A stretch of 38,666 nucleotides of DNA from Caulobacteraceae bacterium (lineage in GTDB: Bacteria > Pseudomonadota > Alphaproteobacteria > Caulobacterales > Aquidulcibacteraceae), in assembly GCA_016703335.1 (NCBI GenBank), contig JADJCG010000021.1, positions 1-38,666 of the forward strand, read 5' to 3'. Below the pieces are notes generated by a model. It worked only from the letters and a program-made list of their open reading frames with translations, searched no databases and was not told the DNA's origin. Positions 8,189 through 15,015 of the stretch are shown here, piece by piece; within the stretch, counting starts at the first letter, position 1; every line of letters starts with the position of its first letter. The translations under genes were made by a program, and so were the position numbers.

Positions 8189-10018
8189 AGTTCGCTTCCC
8201 AGCTCTGACGAGGGCCCAGCTCCAACCCGCAAGGCCAGCGCACACGCCGCTTTTGTTTTAAGGAAGCGCCGGAGCCAGAGTTCGGCGATGAAGGCGGTCG
8301 TGACCTGCGCCTTGGTCTTCGCATCGACCACCACATCCCGCCGAAGCGCGGTCTCCAGCGGTTCGCGCGCCAACAGCCCGAGCTTCACGAGTTCACCGTC
8401 GCACAGCATCTCACGGATGAACGGCAATTGCCGTTCCAGCACGGCGCGGTGATAGCGGGTTGTGTCACCCTTGTAGCGGCGCTCCAGAATCTCGCGCGGA
8501 ATCAATCAGCAAACGCGGCCCGCGCCAGCGCTCGCTCGCCCTCCCCTCCGCGTCATGTCATACGGCGCGATGGACAGGCAGCACTCGACCACCGGCTGAC
8601 ATCCCAGCAAGGGCGCAGCGATAAAACCGCTCAACGATGAGGCCTGGTGATAAAAGTGCAAATCGGCCACATGCGCCATCCGCAGCGCTCTAGCTGGAGT
8701 GGCCTTGTTCATCCCGCTCGCCCATGGGTGGGCCGCCCATTCAGCCCTTGCTGGCAGAGATCCACTCGAAGCAAGCACGTTGTCGAAGACGCTATTGTAG
8801 GGTGAAAACTGCCGCCACGGCGCGGCGGCGCCCGCCATGGCCGCGAACACATCCCAAACCGGAGCGCGAATGAGATGGGCGGTGTCGAGCGCGATACGCC
8901 AAAGATCCGGTTTAGGACGGCCGTCCATCATGGCATCCGCCGCGATCGTGCCGTGCGGCTGCGATGCAGCACTTGATCGCCGCCCTGCCCCGAAGCGACG
9001 ACACGCGCCCCTGACGCGTCAATCGCGTCGCCAAGAAGAGAATCGGAGAAGCTGAACTGACTATAGGAAGGCCGTGCACTGAGCGGGGCGTCTAGAATAG
9101 CGGAATAGGACACGGTCGGGATGCGCGGCGAGTTCGCTAAGCGAGAAGTTCAACGTCTCGGCCGCGATGCGGGCGAATACGCGCTCGTCGCCCTCTGGCG
9201 TGTCCGCAGGAATTCGTTGAAGCAACTCACGTCCCGGGCGCCGGCGTGGTGAAGCGCGCACGCGACCAACGTTGAATCAAACCCGCCGGAGAGCCGAAGC
9301 GCGATCGGCCCTGCCTGCTGGCTATAGCCAACCCACGCCGACGCCGCGCGGCCAACGGCGCGGCGAAGCACGGATTGACCGCTGACGAAGTCAAGCTGCG
9401 GCTCTCGTATGGACGGCTGCCATAGCAACGCCTCACGCCGGCCAGTGCGCATCAATGTCAGGGCGACGCCGGGCAGCACCTCACGCACATTCGCCAAGCC
9501 CGTGCGCGCCGTTACCAAGCGCGGCTGACAGAGGAAGGCGCTAAACATCGTTCGATCGAGTTCAAGTTCGGGATCTACGGCGAGCAGATCCTCGGCATCG
9601 TTTGCAAAGACGGTGAACTCACCCGCGTCGAGCAGGTAGAGCGCGCCCGCGCCGCAGGGATCGCGCAAGAGGTGCAGCTCATCGCGGCCGTGGTCATGCA
9701 AAACAGCGCAATAGCCGCCCCAATAGTTCTGAACCAAACAGCGCCACCGCTTTCGGCCAGCTTCAGGCCTCACTGGATGTTATGGAGGCTACCGGCTCGT
9801 CGCGTTCCTCACCGGACAAAAATAGAGGACCAAGCACGACGCCGAGGTCGTCTGGCAAGATTCGCGAATCTGCGTCAGCGGCCGCAAGCGCAATAATAAC
9901 GCCGCGCCGCTCGCTCACCTTGGAAAAGCGGGGGCCAAGTCTTTCAAACGAAGGCGCGCTTCGCGTTCTCCGTTTCTATCGGTCGGGCGCCAGCGAAACC
10001 GACCATACGAGCGGTCAT
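8176..10018 (-). CDS. Lasso-peptide cyclase, asparagine-synthetase-like (C protein; frame-interrupted)
   Basis: About 610 residues are spread over several frames. The N-terminal glutaminase-like half includes NYWGGYCAVLHD and LLRDPCGAGALYLLDAG. The synthetase half has the ATP-pyrophosphatase loop IALRLSGGFDSTLVA, then SGQGGDQVLHR, and finally CQPVVECCLSIAPYDMT and PREILERRYKGDTTRYH, all features of lasso cyclases. The enzyme adenylates the ring Asp/Glu side chain and closes the ring onto Gly1. The ATG at 10018 overlaps the stop of the B gene as ATGA, so B and C are translationally coupled. Frame changes are evident near 9945, 9775, 9230, 9080, 8930 and 8505. Its stop lies 13 bases inside the facing isopeptidase gene. 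Confidence 0.92.
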
Positions 10019-10644
10019 AGTCGGACGATCTCTTGCATAGAGGCGCAGTCTTCGCCGCCGTCATCGACAATGGCGCCATCAAGCTCCACCCAGCTATGGG
10101 CAAGAAAGGGCCGTGCCCGTACGCCAATCACAGCGTCGCGTGCGTGCCGCGCGACAGGAGAAAATCGAATGAGACAAAGCGCGTCGAATAAGCAGACGTA
10201 GCGCTTTGGCAGCCACGGCCGCATTTCATTGAAGTGACAGATGGCTTGGTGGGCGGCATCGGCATCCTCGCGCGACGCCCGCTTCCATGACCTGATCTGT
10301 TGAGCCGCAAGCCACATGTCGCCTCGTCGCACCGTTGTGGACGCCCAGTGCGCAGCCCACGCGAACTGCATGATCGTGGGCGCTTTGATGCGTCCGGAAT
10401 GGCCAACCAGCTCTTGTGGAGGGTGCGCGTCTTTCGGAAGCCGTCAGCACCCCTCGCGCCGCCAGCTTCTGCAGCGCTGCAATTTCGACAGCCATGTCGT
10501 CGTGGGCGCGTTCGCAATGCCGTCGATGGCCGCCGATTGCGCCGCGCTGACGGCGAAGTAGCGATTTGACTTCAGATCTAGAAAGATGAGCCAGTCGCCA
10601 TCGATGCAGGCATGAACATGCGGGGCAAGAACATACTTGTGCAT
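10015..10644 (-). CDS. Fused lasso-peptide B protein: RRE domain plus leader protease (frame-interrupted)
   Basis: The span is 630 bases, 210 codons, matching McjB-type fused B proteins. The N-terminal part is a PqqD-like recognition element (B1): MHKYVLAPHVHACIDG, WLIFLDLKSNRYFAVS. The C-terminal part is a transglutaminase-like cysteine protease (B2) with a Cys in KRYVCLFDAL, a His in RPFLAHSWVELDG and an Asp in AIVDDGG. B1 binds the leader peptide and B2 cuts it off before the cyclase closes the ring. Two frame changes occur at about 10490 and 10405. There is no strong Shine-Dalgarno sequence before the ATG at 10644, and a stable palindrome lies upstream, which together should keep B expression below that of the precursors. 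Confidence 0.92.
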
Positions 10645-10668
10645 CTGCGCGCCACTAGCTGCTGAGCA

Positions 10669-10692
10669 CGGCGCCGGAGGCCTCCGGCGCCG
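10669..10692 (-). promoter_or_regulatory. 24-bp perfect palindrome between precursor and B genes
   Basis: The arms CGGCGCCGGAGG and CCTCCGGCGCCG are exact reverse complements, so the transcript can form an extremely stable hairpin just after the A2 stop codon. No U tract follows on the minus strand, so full intrinsic termination is unlikely. Attenuation or protection of the precursor mRNA 3' end is the likely role, by analogy with other RiPP clusters in which the precursor must greatly outnumber the enzymes. Confidence 0.75.
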
Positions 10693-10701
10693 GCCGGGAT
10701 C

Positions 10702-10827
10702 TCAGTCGCGATGATCCATCTGCCCCGTCGATTCCTCGAACGGGACTTTTGGAATGCCCAGCGTCACTTCGCTGACGGCGCCGAGATCGATGACGTCCGA
10801 GTGGACGTCTTTCACTGCTTCAGCCAT
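10702..10827 (-). CDS. Lasso-peptide precursor A2
   Basis: This 41-residue peptide is too short for ordinary ORF calling. The leader (23 residues) contains VIDLGAVSEVTL, with the Thr at position -2 that lasso processing requires. The predicted core is GIPKVPFEESTGQMDHRD (18 residues): Gly1 would bond to Glu8 or Glu9 to make an 8- or 9-residue ring. GGGAGAG lies 6 bases before the ATG. It follows precursor A1 after 28 bases and shares with it DLGA-SEVT in the leader and EESTG--D-RD in the core. It is not a copy of any lasso core I can recall, but I could not search for it. Confidence 0.9.
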   Translation of the reverse strand: MAEAVKDVHSDVIDLGAVSEVTLGIPKVPFEESTGQMDHRD

Positions 10828-10855
10828 TGCGGGCTCTCCCGTGTTGAGCGCGAAC

Positions 10856-10975
10856 TCAGTCGCGATAATCGGGCAAGCCCGTCGACTCTTCAGCGAAACG
10901 CTGCACGATGCCGCGGGTCACTTCGCTGGCGGCGCCCAGATCGGTGAGTTCGTCTTGTTCGAGGTCTTCACGCAT
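10856..10975 (-). CDS. Lasso-peptide precursor A1
   Basis: The peptide has 39 residues if it starts at the ATG at 10975. An in-frame ATG exists 12 bases upstream, but that ATG is immediately followed by GGAGGA, a strong Shine-Dalgarno sequence placed correctly for 10975, so I choose the inner start. The leader ends DLGAASEVTR, with Thr at -2. The predicted core is GIVQRFAEESTGLPDYRD, 18 residues, with Glu8 or Glu9 available for the ring. It is the first structural gene after the gntR gene, with an inverted repeat directly upstream. The strong ribosome site fits a high-copy precursor. Confidence 0.9.
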   Translation of the reverse strand: MREDLEQDELTDLGAASEVTRGIVQRFAEESTGLPDYRD

Positions 10976-10993
10976 AACTTCCTCCATTGAGGT

Positions 10994-11011
10994 GGATCGT
11001 TCATTCGATCC
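10994..11011. promoter_or_regulatory. Candidate GntR operator upstream of precursor A1
   Basis: GGATCG and CGATCC form a perfect inverted repeat with a 6-base spacer, 18 bases upstream of the A1 start. The gene just before it encodes a GntR regulator, and AT-rich promoter-like sequence lies between this repeat and the end of gntR (11020-11065). Assignment to GntR rests on position and symmetry only. Confidence 0.45.
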
Positions 11012-11079
11012 GGTGAGAGCGTGCGACACTCCAGACGAATAAGAGAGTTTATAAGAATGAATATTAAGCCGGGAAGCGG

Positions 11080-11697
11080 CTAGGCGCCGTTCGAGGAAAG
11101 CCCTAGCAGCGCGGCGCAGTCGCGGATGCGTTTTGCGTTCATGCATCGCCGCATGTGATACTTTCGAAGCGCGCTTCTGATCGGAGCGATGCTGCCGCTC
11201 AAAATCGCCTTACTGATAGGCGAGGTCCTGCTCCACGTTCGGCCAGATTTCGGCTTCCGCGACCCGCGCCATGTGCAGCCGATCATCGGCATTTCGCGTT
11301 GCGTGTGCGAGTTCGGCTGTGCGGCGATTGCTAACCCTGCCAATAGGTCTGCGGCCTTGTCGGCGTAACTCGCTGCGGCATCCACCATCGGTTGGGCCGT
11401 CGCAGCGAAACTCGCGAGCGCCAGCTCGGCGAGTTCGCCCCGCCATCGATAAAGATCGCGCAGGCCGCTCTCGCTCCACATGGCGACAGCAAAACCGTGC
11501 GAGGGACGAAAGCTTACGAGCCGTTCTGAAGTCAACCGCAAGAGCGCCTCGCGCACAGGCGTTGTCGATACGCCGAGGTCGGACGCGATCGCGCTAGCAT
11601 CCAGTCGCTGACGCAGCCTGAAGCGGCCCGCCAAGACCCTTGTCTTTATTTCCTGATACGCGCGTTCAGGTATGGGTAAGTCAGGCGTCCTCGCCAT
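11080..11697 (-). CDS. GntR-family transcriptional regulator (one frame change)
   Basis: The N-terminal winged helix is clear at residues 10-75: YQEIKTRVLAGRFRLRQRLD, then AIASDLGVSTTPVREALLRL, the signature recognition helix of GntR proteins. An all-helical effector domain of FCD type follows (LYRWRGELAELALASFAAT). Near 11330 the reading frame shifts: the other frame continues with TAELAHATRNADDRLHMARVAEAEIWPNVEQDLAYQ, which looks like the true domain. The start overlaps the last 17 bases of the dioxygenase gene, so the two are co-transcribed. GntR genes are common in proteobacterial lasso loci; this one probably controls the precursor promoter just downstream. Confidence 0.85.
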   Translation of the reverse strand: MARTPDLPIPERAYQEIKTRVLAGRFRLRQRLDASAIASDLGVSTTPVREALLRLTSERLVSFRPSHGFAVAMWSESGLRDLYRWRGELAELALASFAATAQPMVDAAASYADKAADLLAGLAIAAQPNSHTQREMPMIGCTWRGSRKPKSGRTWSRTSPISKAILSGSIAPIRSALRKYHMRRCMNAKRIRDCAALLGLSSNGA

Positions 11698-12499
11698 AGT
11701 GAGCCTTGAGCTGGCGCGCGATGTCGGGCGTCAACGCGTCTACGTGCGGACAAAGCGTATGAGGGTTTGTCGCCAGCGCTTGGATCGGATCCTGCCCCTC
11801 CCAGCCGCCGAGATTAGGCCGATGCATCTGATAGCCGATGAGTCGCTGCAGCGATTCTGGGAATGATCGCGCAACGGCAGGCGGATAAGCCAAGAATTGG
11901 TTTTCGTACTGCTTCAACCAACCCAAACAATAGGAGACAATGATCCCGTCGCGCGGCGCGTTTGACCGGTTCGCGCCGGCGCCGTGCGTCAGCGCGCCGA
12001 GGAAGACCAACGCATCACCGGGCTGCATCTCCGCGGCGATCGACCGAGCTGGATCAATGCTGCGGTCAAGCGCGTCCGTGTGACTGCCGGGCCACAAGCG
12101 CGTCGCGCCATTCTCTTCGGTGAAAGCAGTCAACGGCCACATCACATTGATGAGCCAGGGGCGAAGCTTCGGTTCGTGGGGCCACATCTCTTCATCGCGA
12201 TGGGGCGCCTGGGCTCGCTCTTGCGGGTGCACGCGAATGGCTTGCGTCAGATTGAGCTGGATGCAATCGCACGAAGGCTGCAACGCCGCGCGCGTGATCG
12301 AGAGCACGCCTGGATGGAGAACAAGGTCTTGTGTTGAAGGCGCCTTGTCGAGGAGGCCTCCGACGCGCGTTGTTTTCCATCCGTAGAAATCGCCTACGCA
12401 ATTTGGCGTAGCGGCCAAATGTGGCGCGACCTCGGCGCAAATCAAACGCGATTTCAGATGACTGGTCGCTTCTGGCAAGATGACATAGCCGTCCCGCAT
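11681..12499 (-). CDS. PhyH-family Fe(II)/2-oxoglutarate dioxygenase
   Basis: The intact frame gives 272 residues of the phytanoyl-CoA dioxygenase superfamily. The metal site is visible as HRD (His100, Asp102) in QAPHRDEEMWP and the distal His172 in LTHGAGANRS, with Arg178 or Arg183 for 2-oxoglutarate. The coding region probably starts further upstream: the same frame continues with ALYSTGASFRARFTRAFEDL before the ATG at 12499, and an AAGGAGG ribosome site lies at 12587-12593. It sits between luxI and gntR in the lasso gene line. The substrate is unknown; hydroxylation of a lasso peptide or of the acyl-homoserine signal are both possible, and a function unrelated to either cannot be excluded. 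Confidence 0.85.
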   Translation of the reverse strand: MRDGYVILPEATSHLKSRLICAEVAPHLAATPNCVGDFYGWKTTRVGGLLDKAPSTQDLVLHPGVLSITRAALQPSCDCIQLNLTQAIRVHPQERAQAPHRDEEMWPHEPKLRPWLINVMWPLTAFTEENGATRLWPGSHTDALDRSIDPARSIAAEMQPGDALVFLGALTHGAGANRSNAPRDGIIVSYCLGWLKQYENQFLAYPPAVARSFPESLQRLIGYQMHRPNLGGWEGQDPIQALATNPHTLCPHVDALTPDIARQLKAHYGEDA

Positions 12500-12615
12500 T
12501 AAGTCCTCAAACGCCCGCGTGAAACGAGCCCTGAATGAAGCGCCGGTTGAATAGAGCGCGGGGTGGCGACTTGCGTATGACGGCCTCCTTAACGTGTTGA
12601 GTTGTTTTCGCGCGC

Positions 12616-13246
12616 TCAGGCGGCACGCGCCAGTCCGGCATCAGCGAAGCGCGTGACAGGACCGGTTAGCCGCGCCCGCTGGCGTACGGCCGCAAGGCCA
12701 TCGCTGGTGACGTCGGCCAGCATGGCGACGAGACGCTCTCGCCCCATCCTCTGCTTTGGACCCAATGCGCGCACGCTCCAGCCCGCTTGATCTGCAAGCG
12801 GCGCCAGCGCAAGCGCCGGCGACGAAACTCACCTTCTCAATCCCGAACAGGATCGAAGTCTCCAGAATGCCCGCGATCATTCGCGCCAACAGTTTCGCGA
12901 CGCGGCGCGCCCTTCGCAATGGCGGGCGCGGGGCAGAACCGGGATGCTTCCCCAAACGCGCGCCGACCTCGGCGGTCCATCGTCGCAGAGCTTGGCGAAC
13001 ACTTCGCTCATAAGATGTGGCGAGAGCGTCGGCAGTAACCGCGCCGATTGCTGCACGTCGCCGTTTGCATCCACATCAATCAGATACATTGCCTCCTCGC
13101 TATCGAACTCGTCGATCTCAAGGCCCATGCTTTCCACTTAGCCGCCAATGCATGCGGTCGATAAACACCCGCTTGCGCTGGCGGTGCATTTCCATGAGCG
13201 CGTGATGAAAGAGACGGCGATTGTCGCGCGTGATGATCTGGATCAT
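12616..13246 (-). CDS. luxI: LuxI-type acyl-homoserine-lactone synthase (frame-interrupted)
   Basis: About 210 residues in pieces match the family from end to end: RKRVFIDRMHWRL near the N-terminus, EIDEFDSEEAMYLIDVDANG with the Asp pair, SARLLPTLSPHLMSEVF, and WEASRF after correction near 12940. The C-terminal part reads ILETSILFGIEKVSFVAG, then GWSVRALGPKQRMG and DVTSDGLAAVRQRA. These are the residues that bind S-adenosylmethionine and acyl carrier in LuxI enzymes. Frame changes lie near 13135, 12950-12905 and 12825. luxR precedes it by 113 bases on the same strand, and a perfect 18-bp palindrome lies 60 bases upstream of the ATG. Confidence 0.87.
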
Positions 13247-13306
13247 GAGCCTGGTGTCCTCCGCACCGAACTCAGTGAGATTGAGTGCAGACGCGTGCGC
13301 TCTGCT

Positions 13307-13324
13307 ATGGGCCGATCGGCCCAT
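13307..13324. promoter_or_regulatory. 18-bp perfect palindrome, candidate lux box of luxI
   Basis: ATGGGCCGATCGGCCCAT reads the same on both strands. It lies between the luxR stop and the luxI start, 60 bases upstream of the luxI ATG, where a LuxR-type activator site is expected. Size and symmetry match lux boxes, although the sequence differs from the Vibrio consensus. Confidence 0.6.
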
Positions 13325-13359
13325 TGACGCGCTTCGCACCGGAAGGAGTTGTGGAGAAG

Positions 13360-14092
13360 TCAGTCCGCCAGATCGGACAGCGTCAGCGTGCCGTCGAGAT
13401 AAGCGAACATGATCGCTTGGATGCGGGAGCTCACCCCGTAGCGCGCCCGCGCATGCTCAATTGTATGTTTGGCCGTCGCGGTCTTGATGCCAAGAATGTC
13501 TGCGATCAACGGATCGCTCTTGCCGCGGGCCGCAAGCGCCAAGCACTCCTTCTGGCGCTTGGTCAACACGACCGGCTTTCGCGTCTCGCCCGTAGCACGC
13601 AGCCGCTTCCTCGTGGGCGTGGAACGCCATCAATTGTAAGTCAGGCACGATCAGAGGATCGATGCCGTCAGGACCAGGCACAAAGCGAACACGACGCCGG
13701 CAGCGCTCCGGGCGAATGAATGGGAATAGTCAGTCCCTTCCTCAGGCCGCATTCAGCGGCTTCGTTCAGAATCCGGCGCTGGTCACGCGCCAGATCGTAT
13801 TGACCACGAACTCTTCCCACCAGAACGGCAGCAGTGCGTTGTGCGCGCCGAAGAAAATTGGATCGCGGTTGGCGTATTTCTTATCGGAAAACCAGACCAG
13901 CCAAGGGTGGGGATAGTTAACGATGGCGACGGCGCCCGTCGGGGGCTTCAGAGGATCGACATGTGAGGCGCACGCAACATATCTGATCCCGCACGCCTCC
14001 ATCTCCGCAAAGAGAAAACGCGCGATATCCTCTGCCGAAGCAGCCGCCCGGCACTTTTGCACAAAGTCCAACGTGGCCTCACGCCGGCCCAT
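13360..14092 (-). CDS. luxR: LuxR-type quorum-sensing regulator (frame-interrupted)
   Basis: The first frame encodes the autoinducer-binding domain: NYPHPWLVWFSDKKYANRDP holds the conserved Trp, Tyr, Asp and Pro of the ligand pocket, and LPFWWEE follows. After frame changes near 13770 and 13680, the next parts read RRILNEAAECGLRKGLTIPI and then PDLQLMAFHAHEEAA. The C-terminal LuxR helix-turn-helix is clear: LTKRQKECLALAARGKSDPL, then IADILGIKTATAKHTIEHA. Total length, about 244 residues, is normal. It is immediately upstream of luxI on the same strand, so it most likely responds to that enzyme's signal. It is the first gene of the leftward line that leads to the lasso precursors. Confidence 0.9.
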
Positions 14093-14149
14093 GGATACAC
14101 CTACTCCGCTCCTGCGCGCTCAGGTTGAACCCTAAGCGCGCCCTTTTTC

Positions 14150-14181
14150 AAGTGAATTGCAAGTTTATAAGCATTGCACTT
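14150..14181. promoter_or_regulatory. Imperfect inverted repeat upstream of luxR
   Basis: AAGTGAATTGC and GCATTGCACTT pair with two mismatches across a 10-base AT-rich spacer. The repeat lies in the gap between luxR (leftward) and the traF-like gene (rightward), about 57 bases from the luxR start. It may be a promoter-linked operator; which protein binds it cannot be told. Confidence 0.35.
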
Positions 14182-14345
14182 CGCGCATTCTCGCCGCGCG
14201 ACGTGAGCCAGCGCCCATCCCGGGAGGCGAGTGCTCCCTCTTTCCCTGAACCTCATCGCACCTTGTCTGCCCGCTTCAGGTGATCGCGCTCGTGGCTAAG
14301 TGGAATGGGTTTGGCGCCCGTGCCGCCGCGCGTTAGAACTGTTAA

Positions 14346-14861
14346 ATGCGACGCATCAGGTTAGTGCCGCCATCGCGGGCTGTCGCATTAGGCGCCTTCC
14401 TCACCTTTGCTCTGTGTCTCGGCATTGGCTTTGTTGCCGTATCGAAGGTTTCCGATGTCGTTGTCTACAATGCGAGCCCATCGATGCCCCAAGGCATCTA
14501 CGTGCGCATGCAACCGCCAATCGTGCGCCATTCAATCGTTACTGTGCGGGCGCGGGATGTCGCGCTGAACTATGCCACAGCGCGGCGCTTTACAGACGCC
14601 AACGATCGGTTTCTCAAACGCGTCGTCGCATTGGATGGCGATGTCGTCTGTGCGCTTGGGGCGCGCGTAACAATCAATCACACGATCACCTTGCAGCGTC
14701 GAACAGTGGAAACCGCCGGACGCGCATTGCCGACTTGGTCGGGATGCCGGCGCCTCAACGGTCAAGTCTTCCTGATCGGCGACACAGCCGACAGCTTTGA
14801 CGGCCGCTATTGGGGACCGGTCGCGTCGGACCTAATCGAAGGCGTTTGGCATCGGCGATGA
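14346..14861 (+). CDS. traF: TraF-type S26 signal peptidase of a conjugative element
   Basis: This 171-residue protein has an N-terminal membrane segment (VALGAFLTFALCLGIGFVAV) and then the S26 catalytic parts: Ser46 in NASPSMPQGIY and Lys91 in RFLKRVVALDGD, followed by FLIGDTADSFDGRYWGPV. TraF proteins of conjugative systems belong to this peptidase family and process pilin or other transfer proteins. Intact frame. It marks the start of the conjugation-related block, directly beside the lasso locus and transcribed away from it. No mating-pair genes follow in the window. Confidence 0.88.
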   Translation: MRRIRLVPPSRAVALGAFLTFALCLGIGFVAVSKVSDVVVYNASPSMPQGIYVRMQPPIVRHSIVTVRARDVALNYATARRFTDANDRFLKRVVALDGDVVCALGARVTINHTITLQRRTVETAGRALPTWSGCRRLNGQVFLIGDTADSFDGRYWGPVASDLIEGVWHRR

Positions 14862-14892
14862 CGCCGCGCACCGCGCCGGGCCACTTTGGATC

Positions 14893-15005
14893 GCACGCCG
14901 CCCTGCTCCGTGCGGTCAAGGGACGCTGCGCTCTTCGCCCTTGACCGCGCATGCCGGCGTGCAGGGCGAGCATCGCCCGGCGCGACTCCTCGCGTGCGGG
15001 CGATG
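14893..15005. promoter_or_regulatory. Two long hairpins upstream of the parB-like gene
   Basis: GCGGTCAAGGG (14912-14922) pairs exactly with CCCTTGACCGC (14938-14948), and the flanking GCACGCC (14893-14899) pairs with GGCGTGC (14956-14962). A second hairpin pairs CATCGCCCG (14971-14979) with CGGGCGATG (14997-15005) and ends at the ribosome-binding site of the parB-like gene. See the finding on leading-region hairpins. Confidence 0.6.
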
Positions 15006-15015
15006 GAGAAATGCA

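Noticed and set aside
8428..8640. Plus-strand frames across 8.4-10.6 kb
   Set aside because: They are shadows of the minus-strand cyclase and B protein, whose motifs are unmistakable.
10226..10644. Separate B1 and B2 lasso genes
   Set aside because: The combined span is exactly 210 codons, the length of fused McjB-type proteins, and the break points look like indels.
10856..11146. A 96-residue version of precursor A1
   Set aside because: Its N-terminal part overlaps the end of gntR and the promoter region. The ribosome site and leader length support the start at 10975.
11080..11697. Lasso exporter (D protein) in or near the cluster
   Set aside because: No ABC transporter motifs occur between 1 and 14 kb; isopeptidase-type lasso loci normally lack one. 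The ABC genes at 24-28 kb belong to iron uptake.
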